Source: Pseudoalteromonas phenolica (GTDB lineage Bacteria; Pseudomonadota; Gammaproteobacteria; Enterobacterales; Alteromonadaceae). Taken from it: 64,000 nt of DNA. The notes under the pieces were generated by a model, which worked only from the letters and a program-made list of their open reading frames with translations, searched no databases and was not told where the DNA came from. Below are positions 8,854-17,514 of this stretch, piece after piece. Location: NCBI RefSeq assembly GCF_005886345.1, contig NZ_PNEC01000043.1, positions 37,592 to 101,591 on the forward strand, given 5' to 3'. Position numbers and translations under genes: made by a program. Position 1 is the stretch's first letter. Each line of letters begins with the position of its first letter.

Positions 8854-9555
8854 TTACTTGTCATTTTTATTTAATTTAGGAGCAAAAATGTCAGTATTTT
8901 GTTGCTCCGCGTGTTGTGCATCTGAGTGGTGTGAATGCTCAGAGTGCTCGAACTCAACATGTTTTCTGTATAAGTCACGTTTTGCGGCAATCCATCCATA
9001 CTGATCTTTTGATTCGAAAACATAGTTACCACTAGGAGCGGTAAATTGACCATATATTGCATTTTTCCCAACAGTAAGAACTGTTGTATGAAAACGACCA
9101 TCAGCACCTGTGACATTTCCAAAAATACTCTTGTCACCATTGCTTGCGGTATCAACAAAAGTAACTTCTGCAATAAATGTTTCTGAAGTTTGAGGGATCA
9201 TTAATTCGAAATTATCACCGTATTCTAGTTTTCTTAAAGCTGGTAAATCGAATTCAATATATGCTTCATTATTAAGATCTCCCGGTAATACACCTGCTTC
9301 CGTAAGTACTGATTTGGCCTCATCTGATAGTCTGTTTACTGCGTAGAAAGGAGTTGGAAGATCAGTTGTGCTTGGATTATTTTCAGGCTTGGCTTTGATT
9401 GTTTCAGTTATGGGCACCAGGTCTTGTTGAAAGTCATTTGGTTGGCTTTTTACTAGAACTGATTGCTTTGGTTGCTTTGAGTTAGAATTGTCATAAAGAA
9501 GATAAACTGCAATGACGGCGAGAGAAAGAAATGACAGTGTTAGAATACGTTTCAT
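8854..9555 (-). CDS. Membrane-anchored propeptide-like protein paired with the metalloprotease
   Basis: The start is the ATG at 9555 with AGAGG 8 bases upstream; a TTG at 9576 is less likely. The 233-residue product begins with MKRILTLSFLSLAVIAVYLLY, a signal anchor. After a linker of about 60 residues there is a beta-rich domain with the order GNVTGADGRFHTTVLTVG, then YGQFTAPSGNYVFES and YGWIAAKRDLYRKH. I know this pattern (a G-x-V/I-x-G-x-x-x-S/F-x-x-x-LTV-x-x-x-x-x-x-G-x-x ... Y-x-x-E block) from the prodomain region of secreted reprolysin-like peptidases, where it is fused to the catalytic domain. The tail is His-rich (EFEHSEHSHHSDAQHAEQ), possibly binding zinc. Likely role: inhibitor, chaperone or zinc donor for the adjacent protease. 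Confidence 0.8.
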   Translation of the reverse strand: MKRILTLSFLSLAVIAVYLLYDNSNSKQPKQSVLVKSQPNDFQQDLVPITETIKAKPENNPSTTDLPTPFYAVNRLSDEAKSVLTEAGVLPGDLNNEAYIEFDLPALRKLEYGDNFELMIPQTSETFIAEVTFVDTASNGDKSIFGNVTGADGRFHTTVLTVGKNAIYGQFTAPSGNYVFESKDQYGWIAAKRDLYRKHVEFEHSEHSHHSDAQHAEQQNTDIFAPKLNKNDK

Positions 9556-9861
9556 GTTATTGCCTCTATTAAACAAGCATTAATTTACATAAAACTGCGT
9601 ACCCAATACAAATATTAATGTAAAAAAAATGTGTTGGTTTCAGTGTTATTAATGTTTTTTATACATTTTATTCATTTTAAACAAATAGTTGTAATGTTTA
9701 CATTCTTTAACTTTTGTTACTGGGCTCTTTCGGATTTGTAGTGCTGCATTCAAGGTAGAAGTAAAAATAGACGATATAAAATATCAAAAATATTAATTCT
9801 TTATTTAGGGAAAAGCAGAATTCTTATATGTAAAGGTGCTAACTTAGGATTTTATGTTCCA

Positions 9862-10386
9862 ATGAAAAATCAACGAATAATTACTGTTTTACCTTATAAC
9901 CCTGAGTGGCCACATTTATTTCAGAATGAAAAAAACCTTTTGAAAAATGTGCTGGGTGAGCAAGCTATTACTATTGAACACATAGGCAGTACTTCGGTAG
10001 TTGGCTTAAGTGCTAAACCGATTATTGATATATTAATTGAAGTAAAAAGTTTGCATGCAGTAGATGCATTAAATGAGGCTTTAGCACTTGTTGGCTACAA
10101 AGCGAAGGGTGAAAATGGCATTGAGGGCAGACGTTATTTTCAAAAAGGTGGGTTAGAGCGCACACATCATTTACATATATTTGAGCCTGAACATGAGCAT
10201 GCATACCATCATCGAATTTTTAGAGATTTGTTACGCAGTGACCCAAACATAGCTGAACAATATAGTGAAATTAAGCTAAATGCGGTAAAACAATGCGATA
10301 ACAATATGCAAACTTATATGGCATTAAAAAATGACTTCATTGAAACTCAATTAGTTCGAGCTAAACATGAATTGAAAAAAAGTTAA
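9862..10386 (+). CDS. GrpB family protein (UPF0157)
   Basis: The 174-residue product shows the GrpB/UPF0157 hallmarks: an N-terminal VLPYNPEWPHLF segment, then IEHIGSTSVVGLSAKPIIDILIEV near residues 42-60, a pattern typical of a minimal nucleotidyltransferase fold with the G-S/T-S-V and paired acidic residues (DILIEV). HLHIFE and the C-terminal FRDLLRSDP segment also match. The cellular role of the family is poorly defined; members are usually single genes, as here. It is transcribed alone, away from the metalloprotease pair, with 285 AT-rich bases in between in which I see no gene. There is no clear terminator after it. Confidence 0.9.
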   Translation: MKNQRIITVLPYNPEWPHLFQNEKNLLKNVLGEQAITIEHIGSTSVVGLSAKPIIDILIEVKSLHAVDALNEALALVGYKAKGENGIEGRRYFQKGGLERTHHLHIFEPEHEHAYHHRIFRDLLRSDPNIAEQYSEIKLNAVKQCDNNMQTYMALKNDFIETQLVRAKHELKKS

Positions 10387-10449
10387 TTGCTTTAAGATTC
10401 AATATTTTAGTCTATGAATATCTAATGATTAATTACATTTAGGGCAAAC

Positions 10450-11226
10450 GTGCGTTTTTTATTGGCTATTACTTTATGCTTCTGCATTTTCTACCAGACT
10501 GGCGCTTGTGCGGAGCAATCAGGTGAAAGTTTGCGCATTCCTGAAAAGTTTTTATTTATATTTATCATTTAAAGCCCTTATATTGAGCAACTCGAACTAG
10601 AAACCGGGCTTTACTTTGAGCTAGTTGAATTATTAAATTTACACCAAAGCCAGTTTCAGTTTATTCCGAAATTTGTGCCACGAAAGCGTGTAGATTGTGA
10701 AATCGAAAATAACACTTTAGATGGCATGATTTTGGGTGTTCATCCCGTTTGGTTTAAAGATAAGAAGCAAGAAAAGTTTCTGTGGACTCAGCCGATATAA
10801 TTTGATCAAGATGAGTTTGTATCACCGAAATCAAATCCATTTGAGTACACAAGTAAAGATTCTTTAACTAATAAAAATATCAGTGGTGTGAGAGGATATC
10901 ACTATTTTAGGGTTGCCCCAGTAATAAAAGAAGGTAAAGCAAAGTTAACGCCGACCAGCTCTGAGTTACAATTACTCGAAATGTTAATTAAGCAGCGACT
11001 TGACCTTGCCGTGATAAGCCAAGCGACTTTGAATTATTATTTCAAAATACACCCTGACTGGAAAAGTCAGCTCCATTATTCTAAAACACCGCATGAGCAA
11101 TATTATCGGGCATTGCTCAGTCCAAAAGAGTAAGAAGCGTCATTTAACATAATTTCGAGCTTACTAGTAGATGAAAGGTTTAATCATGCTCTAGATATTA
11201 TGAAAGCGAAATACAGCTTCAAGTAG
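10450..11226 (+). pseudogene. Degraded periplasmic solute-binding protein (SBP family 3 type), three in-frame stops
   Basis: One continuous frame from a GTG at 10450 to a TAG at 11224 encodes a protein of the extracellular solute-binding family 3 type: signal peptide (VRFLLAITLCFCIFYQTGACA), a TGLYFELVELLNLHQSQF segment, RKRVDCEIENNTLDGMILGV, WTQPI, YHYFRV, LKLLEMLIKQRLDLAVIS-like segment, and a typical C-terminal helix (NHALDIMKAKYSFK). The frame is broken by three TAA codons at 10570, 10798 and 11131, with no frameshift between them. All three could derive from CAA or GAA by one base change. The last 250 bases before 11131 retain an open frame of 81 codons, but an intact protein is not made. 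Confidence 0.72.
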
Positions 11227-11272
11227 CATATAAAAATATCACAATATGTGAAGCCTCTCAGTACTCATTATT

Positions 11273-13246
11273 TCAATCTGAATTTATGGCATACTCAAAT
11301 ATCTTACTACTGGTTCGGTCACTCTTTAATACAAAATATTCTTCTTGATTCGCTGTAAAATTAATTTGCAGTGCACCTTTTATTTCATTTTCAGTCAGTA
11401 ACTCACCGGTATTGCTTTGAATCACTTTTATTACATCGCCTTCTTTTATATAAATTTTATCTTCAATGAGTTGCCAATTTTTCCATGATGTTAATTTAAA
11501 GCCAGCATAAAGAAGCTTTTCATTACCATCTTCAGACAAGGCAAACAGTCCGTCTTCGTTGAATTTACTGAATACCAGTGTTTGAGCATCATTGGATGAT
11601 TGAGAAGAGTAGCCCCCTAATTTTGTAATTTGCTTGAGCGATTTATCTTTTAATTGAAGAGAGTAAATTTGCCAATCTGAGTCTAGGTTAGCTGAGAAGG
11701 TTATCTTATCGCTACTAAATTGTCCGATATGATGCACTTTTAAGTTTGGCTCTGTCAGTTGTTTCCATTCATTCTGCTGAAAATCATACAGCTTAAGCGT
11801 ATTGTCAATGACTGCAGCGAGCGTTGTATTTGAACTGTTGAGCTTTAAGCTAGAGATAGAAAGCAAAGGTGCATCAGGAGTAATATTAACCGCTTTTGAA
11901 TTGGCTATTTCCACCCACAGTTTTGAATTGGCATGTCGTCCAGTTTTATAAACAAGAAGCTCACCTTGCTGGCTTAAAACAAAATCAGTGATATCTCTTT
12001 CAGATAAAGTCAGCTTTTTGAGTGTATTGTTAGAAGACTTATAAATATTTCTTACAGCTCCAAAGTTGTGTGTTAGCAACTTGTCTCTTGTTTTATTAAC
12101 ATCTATTTTAGTTGCTTTGATATCAAGTTCTTGCAAAATAGACTTTGAATTAATATCAACCAACAAAGTTTTGTTTTTTTGGCTAACCAACACTAAAGAA
12201 TCAGAATACCATGCAACATCAATTGCACTCGAAAATTTTAAAATATTAGTCTGTTTTGCTGTGTCTAAATCTACTTGCTTAAGTTGAAAACTTCCTGAGT
12301 GTAAGTACTCTAAGATAATTAATTGGTTTGATTGTTTATCATAGTCAAAAGCAAAATCACCAATTGCATTACCAACATTGAGCGCATGGCTATGTTGCTT
12401 TAGCCTTTTGCTATTTAACTCAAAAGAGTAAACAGAGTAGGGGGAATTTACTGCTAAACGATGATTGAAGAATAAGCGCTTTCTTTTGTCATCATAATCT
12501 AACTGAATAAGACCTCTCGCAGCACAGGGGAGTAGTGGCTGAATATTTTTGTGGTTGGGATCTATTATGACAATTTCACATTTTCGCTCATTTAAATTGT
12601 TGTATCTACTCGCAATGATTTTTTGCTTTTCAATACTGACAAAGTCTAGATAATAGAATTCGTCATTTGTGATTCGTAAATCTGATGAAGCTGAATACTG
12701 CCATATTTGTGAATTAGAATTGGCAACTCTTGAAAGATAATATTTATTTTTATCAGATAAGGAATATTTTCCTCGATATGATAAATCTTTTTGAGTATCA
12801 AGTGGGTCAAGTATCTTTACTTTAACCTCATAGGAAGCATGACTTTTTTGTAGATACAAGAATGTTGATACAGTTATAAAAGTTAAAAATAAAATGAAGA
12901 GAAAACTTTTTGTAAAATTGAATATAGCGTGAATATTATAATTTCTATATTTTTCCACTTTTACTTCGTGTTTGAATCGGTATCCAACTTTGGGAATGGT
13001 TTCAATACTATCAGCAGGTAATACTTTTCTTAATTCACTTATTGCTCTGTTGATTGCTGCATCACTCACAACCCGATTATCCCACACATTACTTATTAGC
13101 ATTTCACGAGATACCGCTTTTCCAGCGTTTAAACAGAAGAAACACAATAAAGAAAAAACCTTAGGCTCAAGAAGTACATTTTTGCTATTTAATTTAAGGG
13201 TAAAGTTTTTTCTATCTAAAGTGAAATTAGAAAATTTGTAAATCAT
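11273..13246 (-). CDS. CadC/ToxR-like transmembrane transcriptional regulator with periplasmic beta-propeller
   Basis: The 657-residue product has an OmpR/PhoB-type winged helix at residues 1-95 (LEPKVFSLLCFF, AINRAISELRKVL, ETIPKVGYRF), a single transmembrane segment at about 114-132 (FLFILFLTFITVSTFLYL), and a large periplasmic domain of repeated beta strands resembling a TolB/WD40-type propeller. This is the CadC-like architecture: a DNA-binding cytosolic head that senses through its periplasmic part without phosphorelay. It is divergent from the esterase gene at 13355 with 108 bases between, the usual layout for a regulator and its target. The ligand is unknown. A second protein of the same architecture lies at 60365. 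Confidence 0.93.
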   Translation of the reverse strand: MIYKFSNFTLDRKNFTLKLNSKNVLLEPKVFSLLCFFCLNAGKAVSREMLISNVWDNRVVSDAAINRAISELRKVLPADSIETIPKVGYRFKHEVKVEKYRNYNIHAIFNFTKSFLFILFLTFITVSTFLYLQKSHASYEVKVKILDPLDTQKDLSYRGKYSLSDKNKYYLSRVANSNSQIWQYSASSDLRITNDEFYYLDFVSIEKQKIIASRYNNLNERKCEIVIIDPNHKNIQPLLPCAARGLIQLDYDDKRKRLFFNHRLAVNSPYSVYSFELNSKRLKQHSHALNVGNAIGDFAFDYDKQSNQLIILEYLHSGSFQLKQVDLDTAKQTNILKFSSAIDVAWYSDSLVLVSQKNKTLLVDINSKSILQELDIKATKIDVNKTRDKLLTHNFGAVRNIYKSSNNTLKKLTLSERDITDFVLSQQGELLVYKTGRHANSKLWVEIANSKAVNITPDAPLLSISSLKLNSSNTTLAAVIDNTLKLYDFQQNEWKQLTEPNLKVHHIGQFSSDKITFSANLDSDWQIYSLQLKDKSLKQITKLGGYSSQSSNDAQTLVFSKFNEDGLFALSEDGNEKLLYAGFKLTSWKNWQLIEDKIYIKEGDVIKVIQSNTGELLTENEIKGALQINFTANQEEYFVLKSDRTSSKIFEYAINSD

Positions 13247-13354
13247 TGTTTTATATTGTAATTATAATTTCATCACTTTTAAATTAGCACATGTTTATTG
13301 TTTTTTAATAGCTTTATTTTAAGTATCTCCAAAGTTATTTAACGGAGATAAAAA

Positions 13355-14272
13355 ATGAAACTCAATAATAAAAGTATCTTTCTAGCATTGTCATTGGTTC
13401 CTTTTTTAAGTGCTTGTGGTGGGGGAGGTGGCAGTAGCAGTAGCAGTAGTAATGACTCTGACAGTACAAAAATTTCAACTGGAAATTCGCAGACAAGTGA
13501 AACTAAAACTTGCTTGGGTTTTTCAGTGATAGAGGGCTCTGAATGCATAGAAACAGAAGGCAGAAAAGCATTTTTATCAAATGTGGGTTCTCCTAAAGGT
13601 TTAGCAATATTACTGCATGGTTCTCCAGGAAGCCCAGAAAAAGTCAGCAATATTTTTGGCATGCAAACATTAAACTCTGATTATAATTTTTCAACGCTTG
13701 TCTTGAAGGGCAGCGATCCTTTTTGGGGGTGGAATAGCGAGGTGACTGAAGAAAACCAAGATAATGAAGAAGTGTCTTATATCACAGAGTTAATAGACTC
13801 TATAGTGAATGATAAGAATATTCCTTCTAATCAAGTGGTAGTTATGGGGTATTCAGCTGGCGGGTTCATGGCTTATAAATTGGCTTGTCAAATCCCTGAT
13901 AAGTTAGCAGGAATAGTTAGTATTGCAGGGCAATTAAGAGGGAGTATTAGCTATTGTACTAACTCAACTCCCTTGACTATTCATCACATGCATAATCCTC
14001 AAGATGCTGAGGTACCAGTTGAAGGTGGACGGGGGATTTCATCTTTAGATAGCACGTTAGCACATTTTATGAATGTAAATGGCTGTTCTGGTCAAGTAAG
14101 TGAGGCAAGTGTTGAAGGAGTTACAATTTCTGATAATAAAGCAACTGAGATTTCTTATTTAGATTGCCAGAAAACAATTAAATACACTAAATTGCATAAC
14201 ACACCACATGAAAGCAGTTACAAAGGTGAAAAAGTCCTTCAGCAACTGCAATACATGATTGGGCAAGAGTAA
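13355..14272 (+). CDS. Lipoprotein esterase, alpha/beta hydrolase (PHB depolymerase / LpqC-like)
   Basis: The 305-residue product starts 5 bases after a GGAG site. It has a lipoprotein signal with lipobox LSAC (Cys21), followed by a Gly5 and a Ser-rich linker, common in Alteromonadales surface lipoproteins. The hydrolase core shows the oxyanion strand LAILLHGSPGSPEKV, the nucleophile elbow GYSAGG with Ser near 172, a candidate Asp in NPQDAEVPVEGG and His near the C-terminus in HNTPHESSY. These features fit the esterase/PHB depolymerase or feruloyl esterase group, with a surface-exposed enzyme acting on a short ester or polymer. It is divergent from the CadC-like regulator at 11273, which is the likely controller. 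The substrate is not determinable from sequence. Confidence 0.85.
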   Translation: MKLNNKSIFLALSLVPFLSACGGGGGSSSSSSNDSDSTKISTGNSQTSETKTCLGFSVIEGSECIETEGRKAFLSNVGSPKGLAILLHGSPGSPEKVSNIFGMQTLNSDYNFSTLVLKGSDPFWGWNSEVTEENQDNEEVSYITELIDSIVNDKNIPSNQVVVMGYSAGGFMAYKLACQIPDKLAGIVSIAGQLRGSISYCTNSTPLTIHHMHNPQDAEVPVEGGRGISSLDSTLAHFMNVNGCSGQVSEASVEGVTISDNKATEISYLDCQKTIKYTKLHNTPHESSYKGEKVLQQLQYMIGQE

Positions 14273-14288
14273 TAGCTTGATTTAATGT

Positions 14289-14777
14289 TTATAACAAGTA
14301 TTCACTACCATCTTTAGCTGTGTAGGTTTTTGACTGTCCGTCTCTCACAATAGAATACTCAATGCCCGTTAAGAAGCTGATCCAAAGACGTTTAAGTTGG
14401 GTCGCTTCTTTATTGCTTTCTACCGCGCTTAATTGCGTTTCCATTTGAATGTCATCAATGTGCGCAATGTCAATTTGTCCTGTGTCACCACGGCGATTGA
14501 AAGACAATTCAATATGCAGCTCATCTTTTTTCTTAAGTAAAATAGCTGTGGGATCATCGCGGTGACCACATAAAGCGACAAATTGTTTTGGCTGTTTGAG
14601 GCCACAATGGCTGCCATCAGCAAAAAATGCCATTAGGTGATTATAGTAAACTAGGTAATGCGTAACTTGGGTATGTGAGCCTTGATCAAGTGGACAATGC
14701 TCATCAAGGTATTGCTTTGCAAGCGTCATTTTTTGGCATGTTTGATCAGTTAATTCGCCGTGAGTTAGTGCTGTCAT
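14289..14777 (-). CDS. Conserved hypothetical protein divergent from XRE/DUF955 regulator
   Basis: The start is placed at the ATG 14777 because GAGG lies 8 bases upstream; ATGs at 14795 and 14798 have no ribosome site. The 162-residue product (MTALTHGELTDQTC...) has no signal peptide or membrane helix. It contains a Cys/His-containing centre (FFADGSHCGLKQPKQFVALCGHRDD) and an acidic beta-rich second half. I do not recognise a characterised family. It is divergent from the regulator at 14931 with about 150 bases between them, so it is likely its target. I recall this regulator type close to glyoxylate-shunt genes, which are not in this window. Confidence 0.75.
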   Translation of the reverse strand: MTALTHGELTDQTCQKMTLAKQYLDEHCPLDQGSHTQVTHYLVYYNHLMAFFADGSHCGLKQPKQFVALCGHRDDPTAILLKKKDELHIELSFNRRGDTGQIDIAHIDDIQMETQLSAVESNKEATQLKRLWISFLTGIEYSIVRDGQSKTYTAKDGSEYLL

Positions 14778-14930
14778 AATCGTAACCTCATTCATCATTT
14801 AATTTTTGTTGGCTGTTGAAATGAGTGTATGTGAATATTTTTTATAATTTCACAAAAAGAATTTCACAGTGTAAATTTTACAAAACCTGCTATTTTTACT
14901 CTATGAATAAATTATAAGCAGGGGCATATA

Positions 14931-16499
14931 GTGAAAAAATCATCAACTTTAATGCGAAAATCTCACTTTTTAGGGACCAAAATACGTAATTTAAGAAAAC
15001 GGAATCATTTAACGTTAGAAGATTTATCGAGTCGATGTGTCAGAGTTGATGCCTATTCTGCGCCCTCTGTTTCTTACTTATCTATGATCGAGCGGGGCAA
15101 GCGCACGCCGAGCCAAGAAATGCTTGAAAACTTAGCGCAAGTCTTTCAAAAGCCCGTTGAGTGGTTTTTAGACAGTGAACCTGAAAAAGACACCATTACC
15201 CCAGATAAAGGCCGAAGTGGCGGGATCACAGGTATGGCGCTCGAGCCTAACTTTCTGTTCAGTAATGACATTTTACAAATCGCTATTCCCGAAATGCTGT
15301 CTCAAACGGGAATAAGTGGCCGTCAATTTGCGCACTTATTAATTCGTGCTCATCAAGAGCACCATCAAAACCATTTTCCTGATTTAGAGCGTGCAGCGGA
15401 AGAGGTCGGTAATAAAAACCTTTATTTGTCTTCGAGCGATTTAATTCGTATAGCGCAAGAAAAAGGCTTAGAAATTAGATGGTTTAGTGAAAAAGATAAG
15501 CACAACGAAGTAAAACAAGTTAATCAGTCTAGGTTAGTGAGTTCTTTTTTAAGAGCACCGAATATTGTGTTTTTAAATGAAAAATTGAAGAGTAAAGAAA
15601 GCCGTTTGAAATACGACTTGGCTGTACATATTGGTCATGCGGTTTTACACAACCAAGACGGGGTGAAATGCGTTTTATCAATAGGTGGTGCTGAGCAAAA
15701 AGAAACCGAGTTACATACCACACCTAATGCGCAAGATATTCTTCAAGCCTGGCAAGATTTTGAAGCCAGTTTTTTTGCTGGCGCATTACTGTGTCCTAAA
15801 GCGCCGTTTAGGCAATTACTCGACAGCTACGGCTACGATATTTCGGTTCATAAACAACTCGATATTTCGGTGTCTGTGGCAATGCGTCGCATGACAGTGG
15901 TGTCACCTTATCCGCATTGGCATTATTTTGATGCGTATAAACCGGGCAAGTTAAAAGCGGTATATCGAGGCAATGGTATTCCTCTGCCTTGGGGGAATAT
16001 GCGTCAGGTTGAAGATCCTTGTCAGCATTGGGCTGTGTTTAGAAAGTTTGATGAAATGTCGAGTCAGAGCAGTGCGCAATTGTCGATTTTAAGCGTTGAT
16101 GGCAAAACTCGCTTATATTGCTGTGAGTCAGTGTTAGTTGAAGACTTAGCAGGTGAAAAACATGTGCTGTGTATGGGCATAGACTTAAACCCTGCCATTG
16201 ATGCACAAGGCACCGATGCACAAGCTTTAGTTGAGAGTTTACAGGGGTTATGTATTAAACATGGCGGTTCAACCGTTGTACCGCATAATATTCGCCAGCA
16301 ATTATTAAGTGTGGCACGTATTCTCAATATCAATTGGATAGAGCGGGGCTTAAACTCGGAACTCAGAGTTATTTGTATTCGCGGAAATAGCTGTCCTCGA
16401 AAGCCGGGTTGTTATGGCAAATGTAAAAATGGCAAAATGACACAAAGTATTGAATATATAACTAAACCACCTCAAGATACGAGGTTCAGCGAGAATTGA
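14931..16499 (+). CDS. XRE-family transcriptional regulator with IrrE/DUF955-like domain (ScfR/RamB-like)
   Basis: Start GTG at 14931 follows an AGCAGGGGC site. The 522-residue product has an N-terminal XRE helix-turn-helix (LGTKIRNLRKRNHLTLEDLS to PSVSYLSMIERGKRTPSQEM, residues 14-65), a middle domain of the IrrE/DUF955 type (YDLAVHIGHAVLHN near 228), and a C-terminal region ending in a Cys cluster (IRGNSCPRKPGCYGKCK). This is the architecture of short-chain-fatty-acyl-responsive regulators (RamB, ScfR, PccR), and I recall a gammaproteobacterial version carrying a DUF3612 C-terminus. It probably senses an acyl-CoA or acetate-derived metabolite. The C-terminal cysteines could bind metal or an iron-sulphur cluster. 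It is divergent from the 162-residue protein. Confidence 0.85.
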   Translation: MKKSSTLMRKSHFLGTKIRNLRKRNHLTLEDLSSRCVRVDAYSAPSVSYLSMIERGKRTPSQEMLENLAQVFQKPVEWFLDSEPEKDTITPDKGRSGGITGMALEPNFLFSNDILQIAIPEMLSQTGISGRQFAHLLIRAHQEHHQNHFPDLERAAEEVGNKNLYLSSSDLIRIAQEKGLEIRWFSEKDKHNEVKQVNQSRLVSSFLRAPNIVFLNEKLKSKESRLKYDLAVHIGHAVLHNQDGVKCVLSIGGAEQKETELHTTPNAQDILQAWQDFEASFFAGALLCPKAPFRQLLDSYGYDISVHKQLDISVSVAMRRMTVVSPYPHWHYFDAYKPGKLKAVYRGNGIPLPWGNMRQVEDPCQHWAVFRKFDEMSSQSSAQLSILSVDGKTRLYCCESVLVEDLAGEKHVLCMGIDLNPAIDAQGTDAQALVESLQGLCIKHGGSTVVPHNIRQQLLSVARILNINWIERGLNSELRVICIRGNSCPRKPGCYGKCKNGKMTQSIEYITKPPQDTRFSEN

Positions 16500-16580
16500 T
16501 TGGCTGTCAGACAAGGCATCGATTTGAAGGTCTAGTGGTTCTAAATCGAAAATTGATAACGCAGTATGAAAGCCAATCAA
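16496..16580. repeat. 85-bp element bounded by 10-bp perfect inverted repeat
   Basis: TTGATTGGCT (16496-16505) is repeated inverted as AGCCAATCAA (16571-16580). An inner pair TCGATTT/AAATCGA encloses a 17-base loop. The left arm overlaps the stop codon of the regulator gene, so the element abuts the coding sequence exactly. It may be a small intergenic repeat or the 3' structure of the transcript. Confidence 0.5.
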
Positions 16581-16592
16581 ACTCGCCCAAGG

Positions 16593-16690
16593 GAGCGTGC
16601 TTTCAGTCCTATTTCATTGTCAAAGAACTTGGAAAGGACGCGTCATTACGCTGCGTCCTTTTCCTTGAACTAGAACTGAAGGCAGCGCTC
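16593..16690. repeat. Long imperfect hairpin with boxA-like motif on the minus strand
   Basis: The arms GAGCGTGCTTTCAGT and ACTGAAGGCAGCGCTC pair imperfectly around an inner perfect stem AAAGGACGC/GCGTCCTTT (16633-16641 with 16653-16661). On the minus strand the loop side reads GTTCTTTGACAAT (16628-16616), like the boxA antitermination motif of rRNA leaders. It could serve as a terminator for the regulator gene or be half of a dispersed structured repeat. Confidence 0.45.
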
Positions 16691-16736
16691 TGAATCATGC
16701 ATCTTTAGGAAGTTTGGGTATATTAGGTGAACTAGC

Positions 16737-17429
16737 GTGAAAACAGTCTTTATTACAGGTGCAAATCGTGGCATTGGATTAGCACTTAGCAAGGTGTTTT
16801 TAAAAGATAATTGGCAAGTCATTGCGACTTGCAGAGACATTAAATGTGCAGATGAACTTAATCAATTAAAAGCTGACTATAAGCTGCTTCACGTTTATGA
16901 ATTAGACATTACTGATTATCAACAAATGGCAGTGTTGAGCTCGACATTGTATGACCTAAAAATTGATGTGCTGTTAAATAATGCCGGGCTATATGGCCCT
17001 AAAGGTTATGGCTTTGGTAATTGCGATGTAGATGCTTGGCGTGACGTATTTGAAGCCAATGTGATTGCGCCAACCAAACTGGCAGAAGCTTTTGTCTCGC
17101 AAGTCTTAAATAGTGAACTCAAAATAATCGCCGCACTGTCATCACGAGTGGGTAGCCATACTGAGAATACCAAAGGTGGAGGATACATTTACCGCAGTTC
17201 AAAAGCGGCTTTAAACTCAGTAGTTAAAAGCCTTTCAAATGATTTATTGCCACAAGGCATTAAAACGGTAGCGCTGCATCCGGGTTGGGTTCAAACAGAA
17301 ATGGGTGGGCCGAATGCCCTAATAAGCGCGCAAGAATCTGCTATTGGCTTAAAACAAGTCATTGAGTCTTTAAGCGAAGAGCAAAGTGGTGGGTTTTACA
17401 GTTATAAAGGGGAGCAAATCCCTTGGTAA
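16737..17429 (+). CDS. Short-chain dehydrogenase/reductase
   Basis: The 230-residue product is a classical SDR with a Rossmann fold. The coenzyme motif TGANRGIG is at residues 6-13, LLNNAGLYG near 83 stabilises the sheet, the catalytic Ser lies in IAALSSRVG, and the active-site pair is Y-R-S-S-K in YIYRSSKAALN (near 146-150). HPGWVQTEMGG follows the catalytic site, as in the C-factor/YwfD-like group of small cytosolic SDRs. Start is GTG at 16737 with only a weak ribosome site. The substrate cannot be deduced. The gene stands alone, converging on the acetyltransferase with a hairpin between them. Confidence 0.93.
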   Translation: MKTVFITGANRGIGLALSKVFLKDNWQVIATCRDIKCADELNQLKADYKLLHVYELDITDYQQMAVLSSTLYDLKIDVLLNNAGLYGPKGYGFGNCDVDAWRDVFEANVIAPTKLAEAFVSQVLNSELKIIAALSSRVGSHTENTKGGGYIYRSSKAALNSVVKSLSNDLLPQGIKTVALHPGWVQTEMGGPNALISAQESAIGLKQVIESLSEEQSGGFYSYKGEQIPW

Positions 17430-17473
17430 ACAAACTTTAAAGGCCGAAATGTTTTTGAAAGGATAACACTAAC

Positions 17474-17499
17474 ATTGCGCGATTTAACTATCGCGCAAT
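17474..17499. terminator. Convergent-gene hairpin between SDR and GNAT genes
   Basis: A perfect 10-bp stem ATTGCGCGAT/ATCGCGCAAT with a 6-base loop lies in the gap between two converging genes. It has no clear T-run on either side, so termination is inferred from position and stability. Confidence 0.45.
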
Positions 17500-17514
17500 T
17501 GATATGTGCATGGC

